In this document: positions 7,911 through 17,873 of the stretch, piece after piece
Layout of the letters: every line of letters starts with the position of its first letter
Numbering within the stretch: the first letter of the stretch is position 1
Assembly: GCA_040218815.1 (NCBI GenBank)
Contig: JAVJQS010000004.1
Span: 186,001 to 250,000 of the forward strand
Source: JAVJQS01 sp040218815
Lineage (GTDB): Bacteria > Bacteroidota > Bacteroidia > Flavobacteriales_E > Vicingaceae
Length of the DNA: 64,000 nt
Direction of reading: 5' to 3'
Program-made: the position numbers and the translations under genes
Notes under the pieces: model-generated
What the model was told of the DNA's origin: nothing
Database searches by the model: none
The model's input: only the letters and a program-made list of their open reading frames with translations

Positions 7911-8813
7911 ATGCCTTTGATTATAATTTTAGGACCAACCGCTGTTGGTAAAACGAAACTAGCGGTGCAAGTTGCCGCTAAGCTCGATGGGGAAATTATA
8001 AGTGCCGATAGTAGGCAAGTTTATAAGGGCATGGACATTGGTACTGGTAAAGATTTGGAGGAGTTTACTGTTGATGGAAAAGAAATCCCTCACCACTTGA
8101 TAGATATAAAGGAGGCAGGCGAGCAATATCACCTATATGATTTTCAACAAGATTTCTACGCTGCCTATCGAGACATTTGTTCAAGAGGAAAAACACCTAT
8201 TTTATGCGGAGGGACAGGATTGTATTTGGAAGCTGCACTGGCAAAAGAACAACTCCTCAAGGTTTCAAAAAACGAAAAATTGAGAAAAGAATTAGGTTCC
8301 GCTAATATAGAGGAGCTGAACAGAATACTCCTTCAATTAAATCCAAATCAACACAATAAAACAGATTTAGGAGATCGAGAACGTTGTATCCGGGCAATTG
8401 AGATAGAGACGCTTAAACAACAGGAACCAACAACACAACTTTCACCTGTTAGGGAATGCGTTATTTTTGGGATTTGTCAAAAACGAAGTGCATTAAGAGC
8501 TAGGATTGAAGAACGCTTAAACCATCGATTAGAAAATGGAATGGTGGAAGAGGTGGAGCAATTACTCCAATCTGGTTTAAGTGCAGAACAGTTGGATTAT
8601 TATGGACTAGAGTATCGTTTTATTTCAAAGTACTTAAAGCAGGAATTAAGCTATGAAGAAATGGTTGCAAAATTATTACAAGCCATAAGGCGCTTTGCCA
8701 AAAAGCAAATGACATGGTACAGAAGAATGGAAAGAAAGGGAGAAAAAATTCACTGGTTAGATGCCAACAAAAGTTCCGCGGATAAACTTAGTTTTGTTTT
8801 AAATCACATTTAA
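7911..8813 (+). CDS. miaA: tRNA dimethylallyltransferase
   Basis: This enzyme adds a dimethylallyl group to A37 of tRNAs that read codons starting with U. The protein begins MPLIIILGPTAVGKT, with the P-loop at residues 8-15, then has SADSRQVYKGMDIGT and CGGTGLY, both diagnostic of MiaA, and LGDRERCIRAIE. I chose the ATG at 7911, giving 300 residues, as usual for the family; a TTG at 7893 would add six residues. The next gene starts 1 base after the stop, so the two are co-transcribed. Confidence 0.95.
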   Translation: MPLIIILGPTAVGKTKLAVQVAAKLDGEIISADSRQVYKGMDIGTGKDLEEFTVDGKEIPHHLIDIKEAGEQYHLYDFQQDFYAAYRDICSRGKTPILCGGTGLYLEAALAKEQLLKVSKNEKLRKELGSANIEELNRILLQLNPNQHNKTDLGDRERCIRAIEIETLKQQEPTTQLSPVRECVIFGICQKRSALRARIEERLNHRLENGMVEEVEQLLQSGLSAEQLDYYGLEYRFISKYLKQELSYEEMVAKLLQAIRRFAKKQMTWYRRMERKGEKIHWLDANKSSADKLSFVLNHI

Positions 8814-8814
8814 T

Positions 8815-11800
8815 TTGGAGAAGCAGCTCAAAGTTTATAAATCATCAGCAGGATCTGGTAAAACATTTACCCTGGTAAAAGAGTATTTAAAACTCTGTTT
8901 AAAAGTTGAAAGTGATTTCTCCTTTGCAGCTATTCTTGCCATCACCTTCACCAATAAGGCCACTTATGAAATGAAGGAGCGTTTGATGGATACCTTAAAG
9001 GAATTAAGCGCTGGACAAGGGGGAGTAATGAATAATCTTTTACTTGATGAGACTGGCTTATCAGCTGAAGAATTAAAGCACAGAGCAAATCGATTGCTGT
9101 CTGCCATCTTGCACAACTATGCCGACTTTTCAATTAGCACCATTGATAAATTTTCTCACCGCATTATCCGAACTTTTGCTAAGGATTTAAACATAGCCAT
9201 GAACTTTCAAGTGGAATTGGAAGAAAAACGCTTGTTAGAAGAGGTCATAGCTGAAATGCTAAATGAGGTAGGTAAAAACAAGGTCTTGAGTGATTTAATT
9301 ATTGCCTTTACCATGCAAAAGCTAGACGAGGAGAAATCGTGGAACGTAGAAGATGAATTACTCTCCTTTTCAAGCAATCTGCTCAAGGAAGAAGCGATGC
9401 CTTTTTTAAAGCGGTTGAGAATACTGACCATTAATGATTTCAAGAAGTTAGAACAAAAATTTAGAAAAGAAAACCTGCTTATTTCCAATAAACTAACTGA
9501 AATTGCAAACGCTGGATTGGACTTAATTAAGGACAACAATATTGATCCCAAAGCATTTGCTGGAAACTCCAAAATTTCAATTTACTTTAAAAATGTCGCT
9601 GATTTAAATCATGAAAAAATATTTCCCACCAATCAGTTAAGTTCAAATATTGAAAAAGATAGTTGGTATTTGAAAACTTGCACTGCCGATCAGAAAGCAG
9701 CCATAGAGTCCATTAAAGGAAAATTAGAGAAGTTTTATAATGAAATTCAGCAGCTACTAGAAGAACATTGGCCGAAGTATTTAAGTCGAGCTGAGGTATT
9801 GAAAAATAGCTATAACCTTGCATTAATCAACCAAATAGAAAAACGCTTTAGCACTCTCAAACAAGAAAATGCCATCTTAAATATTGCAGATTTTAACAGA
9901 ATAATTGCTGAAGAGGTGCTCAATGAGCCAATGCCGTTTATTTATGAGCGATTAGGGGAGCGCTATCGACACATCATGATTGACGAATTTCAAGATACTT
10001 CTGTGCTGCAGTTTTTAAACTTGCTCCCACTGATTGACGAATCTTTGGCAAAAGGGCATGAAAACTTATTAGTAGGAGATGCTAAGCAAGCCATATACCG
10101 CTTTAGAGGAGGGGAGGTGGACCAATTTTCCCTGATGCCGGGTTATGTTCCAGAATTGGCAGAAAATAATGAGCTGAGTCTTCAGCGATTGCACACCTTG
10201 AAAACTCAATTTAATCCCAATTACTTAGTTGATAATTATAGATCTTCAGCTGCCATTGTAAATTTTAATAATGCATTTTTTCATTTTATAAGCAATCTAG
10301 ACATATCAGAAAAGCTAAATGCTATTTATAAGGATCATCAACAAAACATAATAAATACTGAGATAGAGGGCTATGTGAGGATCAGCTTTTCAAAAGGAAA
10401 GGCAGAGGAATTAGAAGAAACTTTTGGTGACTTAACAATTCAAAGTATTCAGCAATGTAAGGAAAAGGGATACCGCCTAAATGACATGGCCATCCTTTGC
10501 AGAAAACGCAAGGAAGCTTCTGCGATAGCTACTCGTTTGAAAAAGGAAAAAATACCTGTCATTTCTTCAGAGGCATTGTTATTAAAAAAATCTTCTACTG
10601 TTCAATTTATAATACACTTGCTCATGTGGCTTGCAGAGCCTAAAGCTGATGAATATAAAAAGGCGATTGTTGAATACCTGAGTCTAAGTGGTCGTTTAGG
10701 TAGCTCCCTGGAGGAAAATTTCGAGCACTATCTTTCAAAAGATTTCAATTTCAACGAATTATTCCAAAGCTTTCAAAAAAGCTTTAGTGTGGAGCAACTT
10801 AAATCATTGTCGATATTAGAGCTGGTGGAGTATTTTATAAGACTGTTTTCTTTAAATGAAAGCTACGATGTGTATTTACAAAGTTTACAAGATGTAGCAT
10901 TAGACTTTACAAAAACCCAAGGTAGCGATATCGTTCAGTTTTTAAATTGGTGGAAGGAACGAGAAGGGGTATTCTCTGTGACCATTCCCGATAATATTGA
11001 GGCAGTGAATATTTTGACCATCCATAAGTCTAAAGGCTTAGAATTTCCAATCGTTATCTATCCCTTTGCAAAGCAAGAAATTAAGCACAGTGGTGGTTTA
11101 CTAAAGGACTTTGTCTGGGTAGACTTAGAAAATTTAGATGCCTTGAATGTGCCTTTTGCCCTAGTAGAGTTTAGTAAAAACTTATCAGAATCGAGCTTAA
11201 AGAAGTATTATGAGGCAGAATTAGAAAAAAAGGAAGTCGATCTGATCAATGATACCTATGTTGCATTTACCCGCGCTGCTGAAGCCTTATTTATTCATGC
11301 TGAATCACCCCCGAAAAATGCTGCATCAACTTTAAAGTTAGCGAGCTTACTGGATCAGTTTTTAAGCCAGTCGATTGATTTTCGTTTTGATGAGGAGGTT
11401 TATGAATTGGGTGAATTGAGAGCAAGCGTGCAAAAGAAGGAGCAAACTAAGCTTGATAATTCTATTGAATTGAGCTACCCAAGTTTTGCATGGAAGGATC
11501 GATTAAAAATTAGTGCAGAGCACATTCATATCGAGCTTGAAGGGGAGAAAGCACCTCAACAATATGGTGATTTGTTGCATGAGCTATTAGCACAAATAAA
11601 TAACTTCAATGAATTAGAGTCTGTATTAAAACAATACCATCTAAAAGGAATTATCAATGAAAAAGAACAGGAACTAATTCAGCATAAATTAATGACCCTT
11701 CTGAAAAAAAATGAAGTAAGTCGATTTTTTGATGCTAATTATAAGTCTAGGAGGGAAGCTGCTTTATTTACAAGTGCAGGTAACTTGATACGGCCCGACC

Positions 11801-11976
11801 GGGTGGTTTACTTTGAAGATGAGCTTGCAGTTGTTGACTTTAAGACGGGTGTGAAAAACGAAAAGCACAAAGAGCAAGTTTTAAATTACTGCCACGCAAT
11901 TGCATCAACTACTGCTTTACCGGTGAAAGGTTATTTGCTCTACACTGAATTAGAGAAGCTTGAGGAAGTAGCTTAA
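8815..11976 (+). CDS. UvrD/AddA-like helicase with C-terminal PD-(D/E)XK nuclease
   Basis: At 1053 residues this is a superfamily 1A DNA helicase of the AddA/RecB group. Visible motifs are the Walker A SSAGSGKT (residues 10-17), ITFTNKATYEMKERL (motif Ia), MIDEFQDTS (motif II), VGDAKQAIYRFRGGE (motif III), IHKSKGLEFPIVI and YVAFTRAAEAL. The last 100 residues hold RPDRVV followed by VVDFKTG, a RecB-family nuclease site. It should unwind and degrade DNA ends in double-strand break repair. It starts with TTG immediately after miaA. An AddB-type partner, often next door in this phylum, is not in the window. Confidence 0.88.
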   Translation: MEKQLKVYKSSAGSGKTFTLVKEYLKLCLKVESDFSFAAILAITFTNKATYEMKERLMDTLKELSAGQGGVMNNLLLDETGLSAEELKHRANRLLSAILHNYADFSISTIDKFSHRIIRTFAKDLNIAMNFQVELEEKRLLEEVIAEMLNEVGKNKVLSDLIIAFTMQKLDEEKSWNVEDELLSFSSNLLKEEAMPFLKRLRILTINDFKKLEQKFRKENLLISNKLTEIANAGLDLIKDNNIDPKAFAGNSKISIYFKNVADLNHEKIFPTNQLSSNIEKDSWYLKTCTADQKAAIESIKGKLEKFYNEIQQLLEEHWPKYLSRAEVLKNSYNLALINQIEKRFSTLKQENAILNIADFNRIIAEEVLNEPMPFIYERLGERYRHIMIDEFQDTSVLQFLNLLPLIDESLAKGHENLLVGDAKQAIYRFRGGEVDQFSLMPGYVPELAENNELSLQRLHTLKTQFNPNYLVDNYRSSAAIVNFNNAFFHFISNLDISEKLNAIYKDHQQNIINTEIEGYVRISFSKGKAEELEETFGDLTIQSIQQCKEKGYRLNDMAILCRKRKEASAIATRLKKEKIPVISSEALLLKKSSTVQFIIHLLMWLAEPKADEYKKAIVEYLSLSGRLGSSLEENFEHYLSKDFNFNELFQSFQKSFSVEQLKSLSILELVEYFIRLFSLNESYDVYLQSLQDVALDFTKTQGSDIVQFLNWWKEREGVFSVTIPDNIEAVNILTIHKSKGLEFPIVIYPFAKQEIKHSGGLLKDFVWVDLENLDALNVPFALVEFSKNLSESSLKKYYEAELEKKEVDLINDTYVAFTRAAEALFIHAESPPKNAASTLKLASLLDQFLSQSIDFRFDEEVYELGELRASVQKKEQTKLDNSIELSYPSFAWKDRLKISAEHIHIELEGEKAPQQYGDLLHELLAQINNFNELESVLKQYHLKGIINEKEQELIQHKLMTLLKKNEVSRFFDANYKSRREAALFTSAGNLIRPDRVVYFEDELAVVDFKTGVKNEKHKEQVLNYCHAIASTTALPVKGYLLYTELEKLEEVA

Positions 11977-12362
11977 TCAGTAGTGATTAAGGATTAAGGA
12001 TGAAGGATGAAAGATGAAAGTGGAAGAAAAAAAATTGATAATTGATAAATGATAATGGATAGTGGAACTTCAGAATTACGATTTGAGATTTTGTAATATG
12101 AAGGAATTGAAAAACTTAGTGTCCTTTGTGATAGCTTAGTGTGCTTTGTAGTTAAAGAGGAAAAGAGGATGGATGAAAGATGAAGGAGTAAAGAGTTTGT
12201 AATTTTAGGTTTACGATTTTAGATAAATTGAACATTGAACATTGAACATTGAATACTGAAGATTAAATATTGAAACTCTTTGTGAACTTTGTGAAAGCTT
12301 AGTGTGCTTTGTGGTTTAAAATGAAAGTAGAAAGATGAAAACATAAATCTAAAATCTCAGAT
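11977..12362. repeat. convergent intergenic region filled with short degenerate repeats
   Basis: This 386-base gap between the 3' ends of two converging genes has no convincing gene. It is built from repeated words: four tandem 7-mers ATTGAAC/T at 12227-12254; two copies of AGCTTAGTGTGCTTTGTRGTTT/A at 12133-12155 and 12296-12319, each preceded by a degenerate CTTTGTGA word; GATGAAAGATGAAG words; and GATAATTGATAAATGATAATGG. The 14-mer TTTACGATTTTAGA at 12210-12223 occurs as its reverse complement at 40531-40544, in another convergent gap. Confidence 0.75.
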
Positions 12363-15300
12363 CTATTTCAACAAAGAAATATTCCCTTTTTTCGTTAGCA
12401 CTTTTCCGCTATAAGTTAATGCCTCCACTGTAAATACGTAGGTTTCTATATTTTGTGGTTGACCACGATAAGTGCCATCCCACCCTTTATCAAAGTCAGA
12501 AGATTCAAATACCAACTCACCAAAGCGGTTGTAGATTTTAAAAGCAATCAACTCTTTTAAGCCCCAACCTTTCGCATAAATAATATCATTAGAGCCATCT
12601 CCATTTGGTGAAAAAGCAGTCGGCACATCCAGGGAATATTTTTCAATTACTTCGATCTTAATAGTATCTGTCAAGTAGTAACAACCAAAATCATCAAAAA
12701 TTTCTAGTATGTAGGTTCGGTTTTGGAGAGGTTTAGCGATGGGGTTGGCGCAACTGGCGCAACTTAAGCCAATTTCTGGTGTCCATTTGTAAGCAAAGCC
12801 CATACCAGCGAAGGCATTTAAATTAATTGTTTCACCTATTATAATGCTGCTATCAGGAATAGAACTGTAGTCGATTGGATGTTGTACGACTACTTCTACA
12901 AAATTACTGTCTTCACAACCTCCTGCATTGGAGACCAAAAGTTGGTAATTGGTAGTGCTATCTGGAAAAGCAAAAGTGCTATCATTAAATGGATCTGAAA
13001 GTCCTGTTGCAGGACTCCATTGAAATTTACTTCCTCCACTGCCAATTAACAATACAGTATCTCCTTCGCATAAACCAGTATCTGAACTTACTTGAGCCAA
13101 TGGAATAGGGAATATTTCAATTGACTTAGTAGCAGTGTCTCTACAGCCAATGTTGGAGCTTACTTCTAAACTAATTGGAAATGTACCAGCCTGAGGAAAG
13201 TTGTAGCTGGGGTTTGGGTCAGTTGAAAATACACCAGGGGCAAATACCCATCTAATGGAATTAAAACCAATAGAAGTATTGATAAAGTCAGCCTCGAATG
13301 GGACACAAGCCGAGTCATCAGAAACAGTAAAATCGGCCTTCACATTATATACAAATAAGCTATCTTCAAGCGGTACGGTACAGTTACCACTGGAGTCGGA
13401 AACGATTAATGCTACTTTAATTTTTCCTGTTTTTTGAGTGTAAATATGAGTAATAGGGTTTCCTTGTCCACCATTACCATCTCCAAAATCCCAAAAGAAG
13501 GAAGCCACATTATTGGATTGAGTGATGTTAAATGTGACTTCTTCGTTTAAGCATATGGTGTCTTTGTCGAAAACAAATTCGGCTTCTGGTCCTTTGGTTT
13601 TAATGTAGGCCACCTTTTCAATACTATCGGCACAACCTGCAGGAGTGCTTACCTTTAAGAAAACATCAAATTCACCTACAGCAGTATAGTTGTGAAATGG
13701 ATTTTGAAAAACGGAGCTAGCCCCATCACCAAATCGCCACTCCCATTCTGAAATTACTCCTTTAGAGGTGTCTTGGAAATTAACTGAAAAAGGATAACAG
13801 TCTGCTTCAAGAGTATCAGCAGTGAAGCCTAAAATAGGTGATTCATCAACTTTAATGAGGTTTGTTTTAATTTCAGACTGTACGCAACCTGTTTCGTCTA
13901 CTGCACTAAGGCTAACAGTATAGGTTCCAGCTTGTGAATAACTATGACTAATGAATTCAGCATTAGTATCAATGTACACCGTGCCATCACCAAAATCCCA
14001 TGTATATATAGGGTTTAATCCGTTGGATACATTTCTAAAAATGACGGTATCTCCAATACAGACTTGCGATAGGTCATTTAAAAAGCGCAAATCGAGCAAT
14101 TCAAAATTGATTAATCCTTTCTTTATAATAGAGTCTTTACAACCGAATTCATTCTCGATTTTCAAGAAAACAGATTTTGACCCAGCTGTGCTGTAAGTCA
14201 CAGTATCGTTTTGCTGAAAGCTAGTGTCTCCGTTACCAAAGCGCCATTCCCAGTTGGTAATAGTTGTGTCAGTAATACTTGTGTCATAAAAAGCTACTTC
14301 AGTCGGAAAACAGTTTTCTAGTAGGGTGGTATCAAAGGCTGCTTCTAAACGAGAGACAAAAAAAGTATCTACCGCACTAAAGGTGCACCCTAGGGCATCG
14401 ATGGTGTATAGCTCAATTATATATGTACCCGGAACAGTATCAAATGGAATATTCTTTTTCTTGCTAACGGTATCTCCATCAATAATCCAATTGAATTGCT
14501 CATAGCGGTTGGAGGCGTTTGAGAGCAAGTTTATTGAATCGCTAGTACAAAGGTTCCGTCGTTGTGGTAATATTCGAAGAAAAGGTGGTGGCTCTAAATC
14601 CAATCGTGCAGTATCAAAAATAGGACCACACCTATTACTGTCATTGTAAATTTTTAATATAGGGTAGTAAGTCTTAAAGTCAGGATAAGTGTGTAAAGGA
14701 TTCTCATTTACACTATCTAATGCTGTGCTATCGCCAAAATCCCAAACAAAGCGTGTTACCCCGCTGAAATTGCCTTCAAACTGAACAATTCTTCTATCGG
14801 CACACTGTCCTGCTATTTCGAAGTTAGTTTTTGATATGGGACCATTAACATATAAAAGGTTTATGTTAGTGGTATCAGTTGTGTCGCAACCATTATTTCC
14901 TACAGTGTGAATTATTCTATAGCTACCTGTATCAGGAAAATTTCTAAATGATGCGCCACTATTCAATCCTGTACTATCTATAAAATAGTCGTTAATACGG
15001 AAGAAATCTTCATTATTAAAAACACCTAAAAAACTAAATGACCAAGAATTTACCTTTGAACTATCTGAAGAAGTGTCATTAATAAAATTTTGTACATCTG
15101 GACATACCGAGTCAGGTTCAAGGATGAAACTTGGATTTTGTTTAAAACCTGCGCCAACTTTTAATGAATCTTTTGCAGAGCAACCTAAGCTGTTAGTAAT
15201 TGTCAAGCTAACAGTTCTTATAGTATCATCTACAAACGAAACTGGAGGTTGAACTTTTACATTACTTTGATAAGTTCCAAAATTCCAATTCCACATTGTA

Positions 15301-16805
15301 ATAGGACCTGGTCCGAAAGTGGTGTCTCTAAAATTAATATTAAGTGGGGAACATCCACCAAGAATAGTGGTTTGGACTAACCTATTATCGGAAGTCAAAG
15401 CAAGAGGTGTATCAACCACATCTTTTATTATTTTAGCGTCATGCAGTATAGAAACTCTCAATAACTCAACAGTTCTGCTTGTATCTTTGATTAATGTATC
15501 CTTGCATCCAAATTTACTTTTAACAATTAGGGTGTCGCTATAATAATTCGGTCGATTGCCAAAATTAAAAGTTTGGAAAATAGCTATTGAATCAATTGGA
15601 AGAACGGTTGAATAAGTTGTTGATTTTTCCATGTCAGAATCTTCAATTTTCCAAACTGCAGTATCACCATTTGTCGAAGTATTTTTAAAAATCACATCTT
15701 CGGAAGGATTGCATGTAAAATCTGGATCAACTGTAAAATCTGCTATTACTTCCTGAACATATATAGTGTCCTTTGTGGACTTTAAGCAAATAGGGCCTGC
15801 CGATATAGTTAGTGTAACTTCAAAAAAACCTGAATCTTGATAAACTTTCGTTGGATTTTCTTGACTCGAAGTGGAGCCATCACCAAAATCCCATCTAAAT
15901 AGGGTTGCTCCAGTTGAAGCATTATCAAATTGAATTGCTTCTCCTAAGCAATAATTTTTTTTAGCAGTGGAGAATTCTGCTGTAGTAGATTCTAAACGCA
16001 CAAAATCTTCTTGAAATAAGGTGTCGCTGCAATTGGGGTCACTAACAATTAATGTAACATCATATCTACCCAATCCATTGTAAAAATGAGTCGGGTTGGC
16101 TTGTGTTGAGCTGTCACCATCACCAAAGTACCATTTGTAACTTAAACTACCCCCCGTTGATAGGTTATTAAAGCTAACGGTTAGCGTATCAGCGCAACTG
16201 GTCGACTTAGGACTTGAGAAATTGGCAATTGGAGCTGCTGTAACAACTATATTATTAAATACCTTTATATCAGTACACCCATTTATGTCAGTCACTTGCA
16301 ATGAAGGAGGGAAGGTTCCTCCATTTTGATAAGTATGCGTTGGATTTTGATCAGTAGAAGGTTGGCTGCCATCACTAAAGTCATATTTATAGTCTTGAAT
16401 TGCACCGCTACCTTGACTCGAATTATCCGTAAAATTGACTGGCAAAGGAGAACAACCTGTCGAAGGACTTACAGAAAAATCGGCTGTTGGGTTACGGAAA
16501 ACTGTAATAAAGTTGGATTTGGTTTCTGTGTCAGTATTTGTGCCATCACTTACAGTTAAGGTTACATCATAAGTTCCAACAATGGTATAGTTAGCCGAAG
16601 GATTTTGTACAGTAGAAGTATTGCTGTTGCCAAAGCTCCAAGACCAGGATGTAATGTTTCCACTTGACAAATCAGTGAAATTTACACTTGCTGACCCACA
16701 ACCATTGGTGGTGTCTGCACTAAAATCAGCAGTCACCTGTGCAGAAGATTGAAATACAATTAGATGACACAATAAGAGAAAAGAGGTAGATAAGAATTTA
16801 AACAT
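12363..16805 (-). CDS. giant secreted PKD-repeat protein with gliding-motility-type C-terminal sorting domain
   Basis: This 1480-residue protein opens with a signal peptide (MFKFLSTSFLLLCHLIVF, cleavage after SSAQ). It then carries at least ten PKD-type Ig-like repeats, each with a variant of WxFGDGxxS and a following NPxHxY. The last 85 or so residues (DVPTAFSPNGDGSNDI, IYNRFGELVFES, GWDGTYRGQ, ending KKGNISLLK) form the CHU_C/gliding-motility-associated domain, a type B type IX secretion signal. It is therefore probably exported by T9SS to the cell surface or medium as an adhesin or matrix protein. The gene is transcribed divergently from the PorP gene only 42 bases away, suggesting a shared control region. 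Confidence 0.9.
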   Translation of the reverse strand: MFKFLSTSFLLLCHLIVFQSSAQVTADFSADTTNGCGSASVNFTDLSSGNITSWSWSFGNSNTSTVQNPSANYTIVGTYDVTLTVSDGTNTDTETKSNFITVFRNPTADFSVSPSTGCSPLPVNFTDNSSQGSGAIQDYKYDFSDGSQPSTDQNPTHTYQNGGTFPPSLQVTDINGCTDIKVFNNIVVTAAPIANFSSPKSTSCADTLTVSFNNLSTGGSLSYKWYFGDGDSSTQANPTHFYNGLGRYDVTLIVSDPNCSDTLFQEDFVRLESTTAEFSTAKKNYCLGEAIQFDNASTGATLFRWDFGDGSTSSQENPTKVYQDSGFFEVTLTISAGPICLKSTKDTIYVQEVIADFTVDPDFTCNPSEDVIFKNTSTNGDTAVWKIEDSDMEKSTTYSTVLPIDSIAIFQTFNFGNRPNYYSDTLIVKSKFGCKDTLIKDTSRTVELLRVSILHDAKIIKDVVDTPLALTSDNRLVQTTILGGCSPLNINFRDTTFGPGPITMWNWNFGTYQSNVKVQPPVSFVDDTIRTVSLTITNSLGCSAKDSLKVGAGFKQNPSFILEPDSVCPDVQNFINDTSSDSSKVNSWSFSFLGVFNNEDFFRINDYFIDSTGLNSGASFRNFPDTGSYRIIHTVGNNGCDTTDTTNINLLYVNGPISKTNFEIAGQCADRRIVQFEGNFSGVTRFVWDFGDSTALDSVNENPLHTYPDFKTYYPILKIYNDSNRCGPIFDTARLDLEPPPFLRILPQRRNLCTSDSINLLSNASNRYEQFNWIIDGDTVSKKKNIPFDTVPGTYIIELYTIDALGCTFSAVDTFFVSRLEAAFDTTLLENCFPTEVAFYDTSITDTTITNWEWRFGNGDTSFQQNDTVTYSTAGSKSVFLKIENEFGCKDSIIKKGLINFELLDLRFLNDLSQVCIGDTVIFRNVSNGLNPIYTWDFGDGTVYIDTNAEFISHSYSQAGTYTVSLSAVDETGCVQSEIKTNLIKVDESPILGFTADTLEADCYPFSVNFQDTSKGVISEWEWRFGDGASSVFQNPFHNYTAVGEFDVFLKVSTPAGCADSIEKVAYIKTKGPEAEFVFDKDTICLNEEVTFNITQSNNVASFFWDFGDGNGGQGNPITHIYTQKTGKIKVALIVSDSSGNCTVPLEDSLFVYNVKADFTVSDDSACVPFEADFINTSIGFNSIRWVFAPGVFSTDPNPSYNFPQAGTFPISLEVSSNIGCRDTATKSIEIFPIPLAQVSSDTGLCEGDTVLLIGSGGSKFQWSPATGLSDPFNDSTFAFPDSTTNYQLLVSNAGGCEDSNFVEVVVQHPIDYSSIPDSSIIIGETINLNAFAGMGFAYKWTPEIGLSCASCANPIAKPLQNRTYILEIFDDFGCYYLTDTIKIEVIEKYSLDVPTAFSPNGDGSNDIIYAKGWGLKELIAFKIYNRFGELVFESSDFDKGWDGTYRGQPQNIETYVFTVEALTYSGKVLTKKGNISLLK

Positions 16806-16847
16806 GTTACAGATTTAATGTCTTAGTTTTCTATTACTTTTACGGCA

Positions 16848-17873
16848 ATGCCAATTAAGAACCAATATTTTTGTTTTGCAATAATACTAATTGCTTTTTG
16901 TACACAGGGCTATTCTCAAGACGTACATTTTTCGCAAAGGTTGGCTGCCGATAAGCAAAGAAATGCAGCTTTTACAAATAGTTTCGAAGGCAATTGGCAA
17001 GCCATGACGGTTTATAGGCAACAGTGGAGTTCAATTGGAGAGCCCTTTACCACTTCCACATTATTTTTTACCAAACAGTTTTACTCCCCCATTCCCAAGC
17101 TAAAATATTTTGGAGGGCTTCAATTAACCTATGATAAAAGTGGAGACGCACAATTAACTTCCACTCAATTTATCTTAAACCTAGGAGCTTCATATCAACT
17201 CAATAGGAATGTATTTACTTTTGCGATTGCCAATGGATTTGTGCTAAAAAGTTTTAATCAAAATGGACTTACTTTTCCTGAGCAATACGATAGAAATATT
17301 GGAGGTTTTAATGAGAATTTAGCAAGTGGAGAAAATTTTAATGCTCAAGATTTGAATTATTATGATTTAGGTTTAGGAGGTACTTGGGAACGTGAATTGA
17401 ATAAAACTTGGAGTTTAACTTCTGGATTTTCTATGGCTCATCTTACTGAGCCTCAAGAGTCCTTTTATGATGCTGATAATAAAAAAAACTTAGGCTATGG
17501 TTTTCAGTTTGTAGCTGAGCATTTGTTAAACCCATCCATCAATATTTATCCCTACTTGAGCTTTTATCGTGCTAAGGGTGCCTCTGAAACAATCTTAGGG
17601 TCTGCAGTATTGTTTAATACTAGCGCTTTTGGACCAATAGAAAATATTAAACCTTTTCTTTATGTAAGAACAGGTATTGATCGTTTAAGTGATGCTATTA
17701 TACTTGGAAGCTATGCCGATATAGGTAATTTTCAGCTTGGAGCTTCTTACGATATCAATGTGTCAGAATTAGAGTTTGCCTCCAACTATCAAGGTGGATT
17801 TGAACTGAGTTTAATTTATACAGCAAAAAACAAAGAACTTGAACAACGTAGGATTCCTTGTATTAGATATTAA
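16848..17873 (+). CDS. PorP/SprF family type IX secretion outer-membrane protein
   Basis: This 341-residue protein has a signal peptide ending QGYS/QDVHFSQ and the family's characteristic opening, including AFTNSF and TVYRQQWSSIG. The remainder alternates as expected of a 14-strand barrel, and it ends RRIPCIRY, resembling the CPRF-type C-terminus of PorP/SprF. SprF-like proteins are needed to export or attach partner proteins with type B sorting domains, so the divergent PKD protein is the likely client. The next gene begins before this one stops. Confidence 0.9.
   Translation: MPIKNQYFCFAIILIAFCTQGYSQDVHFSQRLAADKQRNAAFTNSFEGNWQAMTVYRQQWSSIGEPFTTSTLFFTKQFYSPIPKLKYFGGLQLTYDKSGDAQLTSTQFILNLGASYQLNRNVFTFAIANGFVLKSFNQNGLTFPEQYDRNIGGFNENLASGENFNAQDLNYYDLGLGGTWERELNKTWSLTSGFSMAHLTEPQESFYDADNKKNLGYGFQFVAEHLLNPSINIYPYLSFYRAKGASETILGSAVLFNTSAFGPIENIKPFLYVRTGIDRLSDAIILGSYADIGNFQLGASYDINVSELEFASNYQGGFELSLIYTAKNKELEQRRIPCIRY

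Noticed and set aside
12227..12254. Tandem ATTGAAC repeats as a CRISPR array
   Set aside because: The unit is only 7 bases with no unique spacers, and no cas genes are in the window.
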